Assembly: GCF_051668705.1 (NCBI RefSeq)
Contig: NZ_CP196351.1
Coordinates: 186,001 to 250,000 of the forward strand
Direction: 5' to 3'
Length of the DNA: 64,000 nt
DNA from: Alterisphingorhabdus sp051668705
Lineage (GTDB): Bacteria; Pseudomonadota; Alphaproteobacteria; Sphingomonadales; Sphingomonadaceae
Below are positions 42,924-51,974 of the stretch, in pieces (within the stretch, counting starts at the first letter, position 1; the number at the start of each line of letters is the position of its first letter). The notes under the pieces were generated by a model. The model was given only the letters and a program-made list of their open reading frames with translations, was not told the origin of the DNA and ran no database searches. The position numbers and the translations under genes are program-made.

Positions 42924-42952
42924 CAAAAAGGGCGCCCCGAAGGAGCGCCCCT
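42924..42952 (-). terminator. Rho-independent terminator of the autotransporter gene
   Basis: On the minus strand GGGGCGCTCC pairs with GGGGCGCCCT around a TTC loop (10 bp with G-U pairs), followed by TTTTTG. It starts 24 bp after the stop codon. Confidence 0.85.
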
Positions 42953-42975
42953 AATATTATATGCATAAGATTAGA

Positions 42976-45900
42976 TTAGAATTTGAATCTGATCGAACCT
43001 TGGTAAGATTGATTTTGGAAATCATCCCGACCAACGGTGGTTTCAACTGATACTCCTAGAACGATGTTACCTGTGGTAACACTCAGGCCAGCGCCCAATT
43101 CCGCCCAGTCACTGTCATCACTAGCAATTGCAAATGGAGCAAATGCGCCCGAGCCACCGGCAAAACCAGCGCCGAAGCTGTTGTCACGATCTTGGAAATC
43201 GTGGACATAATCGGCTCTTACCCAAGGTTGTATCTTGCTGCCTGCTTTACCTGTTAAAGTAACGCCGGCACGGCCTTGCAATGTATCAAAGCTATCACGT
43301 TGGATGTTCAGAGCAGGTGCACCGCCTGTTTCTGCTACGTCATCAAAATTTACAGTTGCATAGTTGATCGCAGCGCGTGGGATCAAACGAACAGTTTTGG
43401 TCTTGATTTCGCCAGAAATTCCAACTTCAGCCGAGAAGGTCAGGCTGTCGTCGCTTGTTGCTAGATCAAAACTGTTGGCACCAACTGCAACGGTACGCGA
43501 CGTATCTGTCGAGAAGCTACCAATGCTTGCTTGGCCATCAATGATGATACCACCGGTTTTGATGGCGCCATAAACCGTACCTTGGATCAATTCTCCGTCG
43601 GCGGTTTGGCCTTGCTGTGATGAACCATCAATATCAGCATAAGCAAGTGAAACACCGATGATGCTGGATTCTGTTGGGAAGTATTCAAGACCCCCGCTGA
43701 AGAAATAGCCGTTAAAATTGTCAGGGCCGGTCGTCAGTGCTGATGGCATACCTTGACCTTGACCTTCCAGATAACCGCCAGAGAAGAACAATGCAAAGTT
43801 CGAGTCAACACCGGAGTTCGTATTGTTAGAAGCGTTATCCGCCTGAGGTGCAGCTGATGTTGCACTTGCAAAGGCCTGCTGAACAGGAGCACCATTATTG
43901 GAAGCTACTGCCAGTTGCAGCGGGTTGGCATTGATGGCAACGCTACCGCCACGCTCATCCGAAAACGCTGTTGCCAGACGATTACGGTTGAAACCCATCA
44001 GGCTGTTTACCAACATTTCAGCAATGCTGAGGCGGGTAGTTTCTGTAAATGGAGCCAACCCTTCCAGCGTAGCACCGAGATCTGCCGCATTAGCACCTTC
44101 AGTAAAGGTGAAAATGTCAGGCAGTGCGGCCAGACCGTTTGCACGGTTGGCATCTAACAAAGCTGCATAAGATGTTTGAACAGCTGATGTCTGGTCTACA
44201 ACATCGACATAATCACTGACGTTGAAAACAAGTTGGACACTGAATGAACCATCATCATTGCTAACGGTGTTAAAGGTTGGATCCAGAACCGCGCTGTTGC
44301 TGCCAAATCCAGTGGCAAACTCACCATCCAGAGCAGTTTCAGCCGTCAAGATAGTATAAGTATCGCCGTCATTGAACAGGAAGTTGGTCAATGGATTGAT
44401 CAACACTGTGCCGCCAATAGAAGCTACACCGCTACCAGGCACATCGCTTGCAGTGACCGTAATCAGGTCTGAATTGCCCATATCATCAAGGTCAAGCAAA
44501 TATGTGCTTGCTGATGCGAGTACCAAATTGCCTTCAAAGTTTAGGGTACCGATGGTACCCATTCCTGCAGGTGAAATTACACCAGCAATATTGGTAGTGA
44601 ATGGTGTAGCCACTGTACCAGTACCCGTCAGCATTCCAGCGAACAGCGTAAAGTCGCCATTACCACTCAAACGGCCGTCGACATTAATTAAACCACCAGT
44701 TTGATTAATGCCTAAGATGCTGTTCAGGCTAGCGTTTTCCGCAATATTCAATCCTGCCGCACCTGTAACAGTCAGATTGTCGATTTCGACCATGCTGCTC
44801 AACGTCGTGGTGCCGGCGTTGCTGAGTGTAACATCAAAGAAACGTCCGATAATGCCGCCAGCAACATCGTCTTCGATATTGTCAGGCACGAAACCAGTTG
44901 CACCAGGCAGACCGTTATCAATAGTTGCTGGTGGCAATGCCGGCGGGCCTGCATCGTCATCTGGCATCATATCCATGCCATCTTCTTGCGGTTGGACATC
45001 GTTGGTTGCGACCAGAGTAAACTGATCAAGATCAACAGATGCTATGTTTGAACCCACATCTGATGAGCCATCGAGATCGGCATCTGCATCAATAGCGGTA
45101 TTTGTTTCGCCCTCAGGCGCCAAGTCAATCGCTGCATTGATGGCGGTAACCGTTGTACCTTCAGGCGCAAGTTCAAGGCCAGCATTGATTGCGGTTACGG
45201 CATCGTCAGCTGCTGCCAGTGCGATGCCATCATATGATGAAGCCGGTGCTGTTGCTGTAGCTGCTTCAGTTTCATCGCGCTGCAAACCAGCAGCTTCCAA
45301 GTCAACCGTAGCAATTCCTGATGTGACTGTGGCATCAGCAATGCCAGCTTCTGCATCGGGAGTGGCTGGAGGGGGAGTGGTATCAAATGTCTCACCCGTT
45401 GCAAGGTCGGTACAATTGCTCCGACCAAAAACTGCAGTGATAATACCCTCGGCGCAGACTGCGCCGAAATCACCTTCTGTTCCGTTAAGGCCTAGTTCCG
45501 GTGTATCTGGAATGCCATTAACGATATTGCCTGCATCATCGATAATCCGGTAGTTCGGGTCAAGCAAACTTACCCAATGGCTCGCATCTTCCCAATCGCC
45601 ATCGCCTTCAGCAGCGCCAACATAGCGATATGGATTGGTTTCAGCGATAAATTGCCAATAGAGGAATACTGGCTGATAAAAGCTCGTTGTGCCCAATGAG
45701 CTAAACGGTACGTTGAGCGAGCGTGAGCCGCCGGAGAGCGTGCCGATCAACAGATCTTCATTAGTGATGGCATTATTTGCCGCATCAAGAATCAGAGGAC
45801 CGCCTGAGTCACCACCTGCTGTCGTGCCTTCATTAGGCAGTGCAGGATCACGCAGAATGTTGAAATCAGCCCCAGTATTCCCGTCTTGGCTGTCAAAGTC

Positions 45901-46653
45901 GATCACATAAAGGTTTTGCGGGAGAGTATTGCCGCCAGGTCCAAAGAAAGCGTCGGATTGGCCTAATGCATTATTAATATCATCCAAAGATGCAAAAGCG
46001 CCGAGCAGGTTTTCTGCTGCACGACGACGAAAATCAATGCCGTCAACTGCGCCATCAAGAGCATTGCCTGTACCACCAAAACCACTGATGTTGACGTGGT
46101 AGCCTGTTCCGCCAGGGCCGGTTGCTCCAGGATTAGGAAGCGGTGAAAAGAGAAGAGCCCAAGTAGGGATGCCGGCAGCTGGTGTATCCAGTGTTGCCAA
46201 TGCAATATCTGCCTCAATAAAACCTTGGGCGTCAGGGTTTAACAGTGAGCGCGGATCATATTGGATACGCGAGATATTAAATACATTCAATGCCGTATTG
46301 GTGGTAAAACCATTGGTAAACCAGTTTTGTAAGCCAGGTAAGGCATTGGCATTGAAAGAGAATGCTGAGGCGATATTAGTGCCGTCAAAATCTGTTTCAG
46401 GGCGGTCGTTTACACAGTGTGCCGCGAACAGGACTGTACGTGCATTTATCAGCGAGCCTGTACAAACAGAACCGTCTGAACGGAAAAACTGGCCGATACC
46501 ATTAACACCGCCCTCATCATCAACAATTGCTTCGCTATCGGTTGTTTCATTAGGAACAATAGCGTTGGCAGGAGATGTTGCCAATATTGTTGCCATAGCA
46601 GCAACAGCTGTTCCTGCACGCAACATGCGTGCAGAGTTAGTAATGCTCTTCAT
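42976..46653 (-). CDS. Autotransporter with an N-terminal trypsin-like serine protease domain
   Basis: A 1225-residue secreted protein. A signal peptide (residues 1-31, ending SPANA) leads into an S1-type protease domain with the full triad: His79 in LFAAHCVN, Asp149 in ADIALATLD and Ser283 in GGDSGGPLI. Residues about 425-620 form an Asp/Ala/Pro-rich acidic linker with two 16-residue tandem units (VTAINAGLELAPEGTT and a close copy, 486-517). A pertactin-like beta-helix follows (LTVTGAAGLNIAENASLNS, LSGNGDFTLFAGMLTGTGTV), then a C-terminal autotransporter barrel (about 947-1225) ending in Phe (IRFKF). The ATG at 46653 has GGAGGG eight bases upstream; an in-frame TTG two codons earlier is less likely. 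Expected at the cell surface or released. Confidence 0.92.
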   Translation of the reverse strand: MKSITNSARMLRAGTAVAAMATILATSPANAIVPNETTDSEAIVDDEGGVNGIGQFFRSDGSVCTGSLINARTVLFAAHCVNDRPETDFDGTNIASAFSFNANALPGLQNWFTNGFTTNTALNVFNISRIQYDPRSLLNPDAQGFIEADIALATLDTPAAGIPTWALLFSPLPNPGATGPGGTGYHVNISGFGGTGNALDGAVDGIDFRRRAAENLLGAFASLDDINNALGQSDAFFGPGGNTLPQNLYVIDFDSQDGNTGADFNILRDPALPNEGTTAGGDSGGPLILDAANNAITNEDLLIGTLSGGSRSLNVPFSSLGTTSFYQPVFLYWQFIAETNPYRYVGAAEGDGDWEDASHWVSLLDPNYRIIDDAGNIVNGIPDTPELGLNGTEGDFGAVCAEGIITAVFGRSNCTDLATGETFDTTPPPATPDAEAGIADATVTSGIATVDLEAAGLQRDETEAATATAPASSYDGIALAAADDAVTAINAGLELAPEGTTVTAINAAIDLAPEGETNTAIDADADLDGSSDVGSNIASVDLDQFTLVATNDVQPQEDGMDMMPDDDAGPPALPPATIDNGLPGATGFVPDNIEDDVAGGIIGRFFDVTLSNAGTTTLSSMVEIDNLTVTGAAGLNIAENASLNSILGINQTGGLINVDGRLSGNGDFTLFAGMLTGTGTVATPFTTNIAGVISPAGMGTIGTLNFEGNLVLASASTYLLDLDDMGNSDLITVTASDVPGSGVASIGGTVLINPLTNFLFNDGDTYTILTAETALDGEFATGFGSNSAVLDPTFNTVSNDDGSFSVQLVFNVSDYVDVVDQTSAVQTSYAALLDANRANGLAALPDIFTFTEGANAADLGATLEGLAPFTETTRLSIAEMLVNSLMGFNRNRLATAFSDERGGSVAINANPLQLAVASNNGAPVQQAFASATSAAPQADNASNNTNSGVDSNFALFFSGGYLEGQGQGMPSALTTGPDNFNGYFFSGGLEYFPTESSIIGVSLAYADIDGSSQQGQTADGELIQGTVYGAIKTGGIIIDGQASIGSFSTDTSRTVAVGANSFDLATSDDSLTFSAEVGISGEIKTKTVRLIPRAAINYATVNFDDVAETGGAPALNIQRDSFDTLQGRAGVTLTGKAGSKIQPWVRADYVHDFQDRDNSFGAGFAGGSGAFAPFAIASDDSDWAELGAGLSVTTGNIVLGVSVETTVGRDDFQNQSYQGSIRFKF

Positions 46654-46700
46654 TCTCAATTCCCTCCGTGGATTCTCACGGATAGGATTATTATCGGTAA

Positions 46701-46722
46701 AAGCTGCTCATACAAGCAGCTT
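46701..46722 (-). promoter_or_regulatory. Leader hairpin upstream of the autotransporter gene
   Basis: A perfect 8-bp inverted repeat AAGCTGCT/AGCAGCTT with a 6-nt loop, followed on the minus strand by TTTTA. It lies 48 bp before the start codon and could be an attenuator or an mRNA-stabilising hairpin. Confidence 0.4.
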
Positions 46723-46884
46723 GCAGCGATGATTCAGCATTTTTTAACGTTACGCTAATCAAATGTTGCTTAAAAACGACAATATATAACGTCCTCGCAA
46801 CAACTTTGGCGCCGAGTTTCGGTGTAAATTGCGTCTGATGCAATACAATATGCATATTTAGCATTTTCATGAGGGGAATTCGCA

Positions 46885-46902
46885 GCGATTCTCGCGAATC
46901 GC
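46885..46902 (-). terminator. Hairpin just after the GDT1-type gene
   Basis: GCGATTC (46885-46891) and GAATCGC (46896-46902) are perfect reverse complements around a 4-nt loop, 7 bp past the stop of the gene at 46910-47476. No T-run follows, so the termination role is uncertain. Confidence 0.4.
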
Positions 46903-46909
46903 AATATGC

Positions 46910-47476
46910 TCAAATTATGCGCCATGCTTTTAGCGCGAAAAATATGCCGCCTATTAAAAAGCCATAGCCGCCGATTTTGCGGATGGTTTTAATGGGCAGC
47001 ATGCGAGCCAGTTCTTCCTGCCACATAATAGCAGGCAGTAATGCCATCATAACTCCGCACCAACCGCCGACCATGGCGAACTCTGCCGTACCATCACGCG
47101 CAGCTGTTGCTCCGATGATAAACTGTCCCTTATCGCCCAGTTGAACGATAAACAGTCCGGCAAATATAGTCAGAAAGGCTCCGCTCGGCCAGTTTTCGAG
47201 CAGATCGATAGGGCGGCGCCAAGCCAGCATACCAATGCCAGCAAAGATTAAAGCAAGAGCATAGAATAAGATTCGTGCATCATCATTGATCCACTCACTG
47301 ACCAATCGGCCAGCATAAGCGGCGAGCACACAATTTATTGCGGTTGCGATAGCGCAGCCCGCGATAAGCGCTGCGCGATTTGGAAATCTGATAGAAAGGG
47401 CCGCCACAAGTATCTGTGTGCGGTCGCCTATCTGGGTTAGCGCCGTAAGTAATAAGGTGGACAAAAACACTTCCAT
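46910..47476 (-). CDS. TMEM165/GDT1 (UPF0016) family membrane protein, variant motifs
   Basis: A 188-residue protein with six hydrophobic helices in two related halves, the UPF0016 layout of Mn/Ca:H+ exchangers. Each half should carry the motif E-phi-G-D-K/R-S/T. Here the first reads Q15-I-G-D-R-T (TALTQIGDRTQ) and the second Q112-L-G-D-K-G (IVQLGDKGQF): both glutamates are glutamine, and the second motif also lacks Ser/Thr. Overall helix pattern and the loops are otherwise normal, so the protein may have changed ion selectivity or mechanism. Similar Gln variants may be general in this lineage; I cannot check. Confidence 0.85.
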   Translation of the reverse strand: MEVFLSTLLLTALTQIGDRTQILVAALSIRFPNRAALIAGCAIATAINCVLAAYAGRLVSEWINDDARILFYALALIFAGIGMLAWRRPIDLLENWPSGAFLTIFAGLFIVQLGDKGQFIIGATAARDGTAEFAMVGGWCGVMMALLPAIMWQEELARMLPIKTIRKIGGYGFLIGGIFFALKAWRII

Positions 47477-47577
47477 AGCGCCGACTATAACGCATATATG
47501 CGCTAATATTGTGATAATTTAATCATGCTCGGATAAAGTTTGTGGCTGACTAAGCGCAACGCCAATGTGTTTTGCTC

Positions 47578-47605
47578 TTGACTTTGTCACCGAAAAGCAT
47601 ATTCA
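47578..47605 (+). promoter_or_regulatory. Possible rpmG promoter
   Basis: TTGACT (47578-47583) and TATTCA (47600-47605) are 16 bp apart. It would give a leader of roughly 125 nt before rpmG. Confidence 0.4.
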
Positions 47606-47736
47606 GCGCCGCTGTTATATGGGCGGTTATGCGTCCTTTTTGCTGCAAAATAGCGAGCATTTTCCTGAGTTCCGATTCGGGCTTATATGAAGGTCTATCA
47701 AGCAGTGCCATTTGATGAAAATAGGAAGCATGTACC

Positions 47737-47904
47737 ATGGCGAAACCAGCCACCGTCAAAATCAAACTTGTCAGCACAGCTGATACCGGTTTCTATTATG
47801 TGACGAAAAAGAACCCTCGGAATATTACGGAAAAAATGACCTTCCGTAAATATGATCCAGTCGTTCGCAAGCATGTCGAATTCAAAGAAGCCAAAATCAA
47901 GTAA
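47737..47904 (+). CDS. rpmG: 50S ribosomal protein L33
   Basis: A 55-residue ribosomal protein, short enough to be missed by length filters. The sequence MAKPATVKIKLVSTA, followed by GFYYVTKKNPRN, MTFRKYDPVVRKHVEFKEAKIK, is the complete L33 of the alphaproteobacterial form, which lacks the zinc-binding CxxC pairs. AGGA lies about ten bases before the ATG. It stands alone, with a promoter-like pair 130 bp upstream. The longer minus-strand frame across its 5' end is a shadow. Confidence 0.95.
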   Translation: MAKPATVKIKLVSTADTGFYYVTKKNPRNITEKMTFRKYDPVVRKHVEFKEAKIK

Positions 47905-48066
47905 GCAGATTTAAGGCTTTGTCTCAGCATATCCGGCCTGGTTTGCAGAAAAGGGCCTGAACGCTGCGCGGCTAAACCCAACAAAGTCTTCTTGCCTGTA
48001 ATGGTTCAGTTGCTATTCAACCCGTAACAATCATGATGAGAGCATGATGATGACGGGATTGAAAAT

Positions 48067-48717
48067 ATGATGCATCGCTATATCGCTGGAATATTGCTGA
48101 GCGCGATTGTCGCCGCGCCTATTGTAATGATCTCAACCGACCCTGCGGCTGCTCAGGCGAAATCAGGAACTGACCTTGACCGCGTATCCCAGCATTTGCG
48201 CGGTATTACTACATTAAAAGCCAATTTTGTTCAGACAGACAGGAACCGTCAGGAGCTGAGCGGGTCCTTATTGCTCAAACAACCGGGCAAAATTCGTTTT
48301 CAGTATCAAAAAGACGTGCCCTTGCTGATTGTTGCAGATGGGCGCGCCCTGACCATGATTGATTATGAGGTTCGGCAGGTGCAGCGCTGGCCCATTAAGA
48401 ACAGCCCTTTAGGCGCATTATTGGATCCGAATCGCGATGTTCGCCGCTATGGCCGGTTAATCTCAACCGGCAACCCCAATGTTATCAGCGTCGAAGTGAA
48501 GGACCCAAAAAGGCCGGAATATGGCACTATCACCATGGTGTTTCGCCGCGACGCCAACGCGCCGGCAGGTTTGGAAATGGCTGGTTGGGTAGCTTTGGAT
48601 TCGAAAAATAACCGCACAACTATCAGCCTGACAGGCCATCGTTATAATCAGCCCGTTGCAGATAGCGCGTTCAAATGGAAAGATCCGCGCCGCAATCGGC
48701 GGCCGGGGCGGCGATAA
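48067..48717 (+). CDS. lolA: LolA-type outer-membrane lipoprotein carrier
   Basis: A 216-residue periplasmic chaperone that ferries lipoproteins from LolCDE to the outer membrane. A signal peptide (hydrophobic core about 6-23, cleavage after AAAQA) is followed by the LolA fold: HLRGITTLKANFVQTDRNRQELSGSLLLKQPGKIRFQY, the DGRALTMIDYEVRQVQRWPI strand pair and LLDPNRDV. The C-terminus is basic (KDPRRNRRPGRR). ATGs at 48067 and 48070 are both possible. Confidence 0.9.
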   Translation: MMHRYIAGILLSAIVAAPIVMISTDPAAAQAKSGTDLDRVSQHLRGITTLKANFVQTDRNRQELSGSLLLKQPGKIRFQYQKDVPLLIVADGRALTMIDYEVRQVQRWPIKNSPLGALLDPNRDVRRYGRLISTGNPNVISVEVKDPKRPEYGTITMVFRRDANAPAGLEMAGWVALDSKNNRTTISLTGHRYNQPVADSAFKWKDPRRNRRPGRR

Positions 48718-48937
48718 CATAAATTTGGACTTATGCTCAAAGCCAGATTTCCCCATTGCGGTCGCAGCAATATGTAAAACGGTGCAAAACATATCTTTTG
48801 TGCAACGTCTTCACTTTCTCAAAAGAGTGATTTTTGGAATTTCGTTAGGGAAAGCTGGTTTTTCCCGACAAAGTCTTAATGATCGTTAACCACAGGCTTC
48901 AAACTATATTTACGGGTCGCTGCATATATGAAGGCTC

Positions 48938-49471
48938 ATGACCAGCCAGACCATCTTTCATCAGCGCGAATGGCGCGCATTATTTGCTGCTATTTTGGTG
49001 GCCATATTGTCCCTGACCTTATCCGGCAAGGCGCGGGCACAAGATACAGCTGATTCTTCCGCTGTTGTTTTGCAGCCATTGGAATTGGTCAATACGACTG
49101 ATTTGGAATTTGGTAGCCTCATTGCTGGTAATACGGCCGGCACAGTCACCATTAATGCTGCAGATGATGGCCGGACATTGTCTGGCAATCTAGTCGGAGG
49201 TTCACAAAATGGTGCGGCAGCCCGCTTTTTGACATTTGGTGGCCCGCTACAGTTTATATTTGTATCGCGCGGCCCCTTACCGGTTTTGACTCGAGATGGC
49301 GGCAGTGAGACCATGAATGTTAGCGCATTGACGCTTAATGGTCCTGCATTCCGTTTTCTGGGTGCTGCGGGCGTGCTGGATTTGCGCGTAGGCGGCACGT
49401 TGCAAGTTAATGCCGATCAGGCGCCAGGTACCTATCGCGGTACGTTTCAGATCAACGTTACCTATTTTTGA
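48938..49471 (+). CDS. Secreted DUF4402 domain protein
   Basis: A 177-residue exported protein: signal peptide with a hydrophobic core at about 14-30 and cleavage after GKARA, then one DUF4402 domain (LVNTTDLEFGSLIAG, TVTINAADDGRTL, LRVGGTLQVNADQAPGTYRGTFQINVTYF). DUF4402 proteins look like small Ig-like fimbrial or spore-coat-U type subunits, and the terminal APGTYRGTFQINVTY strand is typical. No chaperone/usher genes lie here, so whether it is assembled or stays periplasmic is unknown. It is a single-gene unit. Confidence 0.85.
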   Translation: MTSQTIFHQREWRALFAAILVAILSLTLSGKARAQDTADSSAVVLQPLELVNTTDLEFGSLIAGNTAGTVTINAADDGRTLSGNLVGGSQNGAAARFLTFGGPLQFIFVSRGPLPVLTRDGGSETMNVSALTLNGPAFRFLGAAGVLDLRVGGTLQVNADQAPGTYRGTFQINVTYF

Positions 49472-49579
49472 TATCAAATTGCATTTTTGGCTATGCTTAT
49501 CACCCATTAACTGTGGGCGGATGCGTTTTCTCTGCTATTTTCGATTGATGATGCTTCGCTGCATTGCTAATTTGTGCCC

Positions 49580-49792
49580 ATGAATGACAATGTTGAAATA
49601 GTCCGAACCAATTCGCGGCGCGTGAGCTGCGACGGTGCTACTGATATTCTCGGCGGCGCTGCGCTGGGCCATCCGCGTGTGTGGTTTGAAATTGATGAAA
49701 AAGGCTATGCCGAGTGTGGCTATTGTGATCGTCGCTATGTTTTGATCGGTAGCCCTGCCGATGTCGCAGGTCAGGACGCAACTGCGAATTGA
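49580..49792 (+). CDS. zf-CHCC zinc-finger protein (NDUFS6-like)
   Basis: A 70-residue protein with the CHCC zinc site Cys17, His31, Cys46, Cys49 in the pattern SCDG, GHPRVWFEI, CGYCDRRYVL, as in mitochondrial complex I subunit NDUFS6. Bacterial versions are accessory or assembly proteins in alphaproteobacteria; a complex I role is by homology only. A GTG at 49574 could add two residues; the ATG at 49580 is preferred. It precedes tldD by 82 bp. Confidence 0.88.
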   Translation: MNDNVEIVRTNSRRVSCDGATDILGGAALGHPRVWFEIDEKGYAECGYCDRRYVLIGSPADVAGQDATAN

Positions 49793-49874
49793 GCCAAAAC
49801 GCGTTTGCCAACAGTCGCAAAAAGTCTTGAGCCTTCTAGATGACATAAGCAGATGACATGACTATGTTAAGGTC

Positions 49875-51329
49875 ATGACTGATACAAAACTCTTCGCGCA
49901 AGGCGACCCCAGACAATATATTTATAATACCAATGGCGAAGGGGTCGGACTTGACCCTGACCGCGCGGCAGCCCTGACGGTCCAATCACTTAAGAATTGT
50001 GATGATGGCGAACTCTATCTGCAATATCAGGCGAGCGAGAGCTTTGTTTTTGATGATGGCCGTTTGAAAATGGCGGATTATTCCACTGATCGCGGCTTTG
50101 GTCTGCGCGGTGTCGCACGGGAAACAACAGGCTTTGCGCATAGCAATGATGTCAGCGAGGCCGGTATCCGGCGTGCCGCGGAAACGCTGAAACTGCTGGA
50201 GGCTGGAACACAGCAATCGGCTGCGCCGCGCACCAGCAACCGCAAATATTATGGTGATGCTAACCCACTGGAAGCTGTACCTTTTGAAGATAAGGTGGCG
50301 CTATTGGAAAAAATTGACGCTGCAGCGCGGGCGCGTGATCCGCGTGTGGTCCAAGTGTCTGCCAGCCTGTCTGCGGTTTATGACGTTATTGATATCATTC
50401 GCGCTGACGGTTTTCGTGCGCAGGACGTGCGGCCTTTGGTGCGTTTGAATGTGAGCATCATTGTCGAATCAAATGGACGCCGAGAGATGGGCAATTTTGG
50501 TGTTGGCGGTCGTTATCTTTACGATCGGCTTTTCGCAGAAGATCAATGGAATCGCGCGATTGACGAAGCTCTGGCACAGGCACTGGTGAACCTTGAAAGC
50601 GTCGATGCGCCTGCAGGTGAAATGACTGTCTTGCTCGGCCCCGGTTGGCCGGGTGTGCTGTTGCATGAAGCGGTGGGCCATGGTCTGGAAGGCGATTTCA
50701 ACCGCAAGGGCACCAGCACATTTTCCGGTCGCATGGGTGAGCAGGTCGCTGCCAAGGGCGTTACCGTGGTAGATGATGGCACCATGGATCAGCGGCGCGG
50801 TTCGCTGTCTATTGATGATGAGGGCACGCCAACACAGGAAAATGTGTTGATTGAGGACGGCATATTGACCGGCTATATGCAGGATAGGCTTAATGCACGG
50901 CTGATGGGTGTTCCAGCAACCGGGAATGGCCGCCGCGAAAGCTATGCTCATGCGCCGATGCCGCGCATGACCAACACTTTTATGCGCGGGGGCAACGACA
51001 ACCCTGATGAGCTTTTAAGCCGGGTAAAGAACGGAATTTTTGCCAAGAGCTTTGGCGGCGGGCAAGTTGATATTGTTTCGGGCAAATTCGTCTTTTCCTG
51101 CACTGAGGCTTACAAGATTGAAAATGGTAAGCTGGGCGCACCAATCAAAGGCGCGACATTGATCGGTGATGGCCCGACTGTGATGCAGCGCATCATTGGT
51201 ATTGGCAATGATATGGCGCTGGATGAAGGCGTTGGCATTTGTGGCAAAGGCGGTCAGTCTGTGCCGGCCGGTGTGGGGCAACCGACTTTGCTGGTTGATG
51301 GCATTACTGTCGGAGGAACAGCGGCATAA
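49875..51329 (+). CDS. tldD: Metalloprotease TldD
   Basis: A 484-residue subunit of the TldD/TldE peptidase, which in other bacteria matures microcin-like peptides and degrades CcdA. The zinc motif is HEAVGH in LLHEAVGHGLEGDF, with the downstream Cys region FSCTEAYKIENGKLGAPI. The N-terminal fold contains the self-recognition strand GLRGVARETTGFAHSND. Its partner tldE/pmbA is not in the window. TldDE action on peptides is interesting next to the unexplained small ORF at 11.5 kb, but there is no linkage evidence. Confidence 0.95.
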   Translation: MTDTKLFAQGDPRQYIYNTNGEGVGLDPDRAAALTVQSLKNCDDGELYLQYQASESFVFDDGRLKMADYSTDRGFGLRGVARETTGFAHSNDVSEAGIRRAAETLKLLEAGTQQSAAPRTSNRKYYGDANPLEAVPFEDKVALLEKIDAAARARDPRVVQVSASLSAVYDVIDIIRADGFRAQDVRPLVRLNVSIIVESNGRREMGNFGVGGRYLYDRLFAEDQWNRAIDEALAQALVNLESVDAPAGEMTVLLGPGWPGVLLHEAVGHGLEGDFNRKGTSTFSGRMGEQVAAKGVTVVDDGTMDQRRGSLSIDDEGTPTQENVLIEDGILTGYMQDRLNARLMGVPATGNGRRESYAHAPMPRMTNTFMRGGNDNPDELLSRVKNGIFAKSFGGGQVDIVSGKFVFSCTEAYKIENGKLGAPIKGATLIGDGPTVMQRIIGIGNDMALDEGVGICGKGGQSVPAGVGQPTLLVDGITVGGTAA

Positions 51330-51383
51330 TAGTGTTTGACCCGAACTGATTGCACCCCAGACTGATTGCAGGAGGACGCGCTG

Positions 51384-51974
51384 ATGGCTGAATTTTTCGA
51401 CACATTGAATGATAAGCATATGGCTATGATCGCCAAGCAGCCGCTTTTCTTCGTTGCTACAGCGCATAAAGATGGTCGCATAAACCTCTCTCCTAAAGGC
51501 TATGATGTATTCCGCATTTTGTCGCCTGATCGTGTGGCCTATCTTGATCTGGGCGGATCAGGCAATGAAACCCATGCGCATTTGATTGCGGATGGACGCA
51601 TAACTTTGATGTTTTGTAATTTTGAAAACCCCGCATTGATTTTGCGCATCTATGGCCATGGCCGACCAGTCTTGCCAAAAGACAATGCATGGGATGTGCT
51701 TGCCAAAAATTTCACTTTGCTTCCCGGAACCAGACAGATTTTCGATATCACCGTGGAGAGCGTGCAAACCAGCTGTGGCTGGGGCGTGCCGCATATGCGT
51801 GTGGAAAAAGAGCGGCATACGTTGCAAAAAGCCCATAGCCAGTTGGATGAAGCCCAATGGCTGGCCAAAGTCTCAGGCCGCACACACTCTATAGATGGTT
51901 TGCCCGTCACACCAACGGATCAATATTTCGGGCCAGTTCAGGCAGAAGATAATGAAGAAGGCACAAAGCAATGA
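51384..51974 (+). CDS. Pyridoxamine 5'-phosphate oxidase-like flavoprotein
   Basis: A 196-residue split-barrel protein of the PNPOx-like superfamily. Seen: QPLFFVATAHKDGRINLSPKG at the N-terminus, VAYLDLGGSGNETHAHLIADGRITLMFCNF and ILRIYGHGRPV, which form the flavin-binding barrel of general-stress FMN proteins. It lacks the C-terminal substrate region of true PdxH, so it is not expected to make PLP. The ATG at 51384 is set by a perfect GGAGGA eight bases upstream. The last codons overlap the next gene (ATGA). Confidence 0.88.
   Translation: MAEFFDTLNDKHMAMIAKQPLFFVATAHKDGRINLSPKGYDVFRILSPDRVAYLDLGGSGNETHAHLIADGRITLMFCNFENPALILRIYGHGRPVLPKDNAWDVLAKNFTLLPGTRQIFDITVESVQTSCGWGVPHMRVEKERHTLQKAHSQLDEAQWLAKVSGRTHSIDGLPVTPTDQYFGPVQAEDNEEGTKQ

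Noticed and set aside
47550..47777. 75-codon minus-strand ORF with a hydrophobic start
   Set aside because: It overlaps the 5' end of rpmG, has no ribosome binding site, and its sequence fits no family; rpmG on the plus strand is certain.
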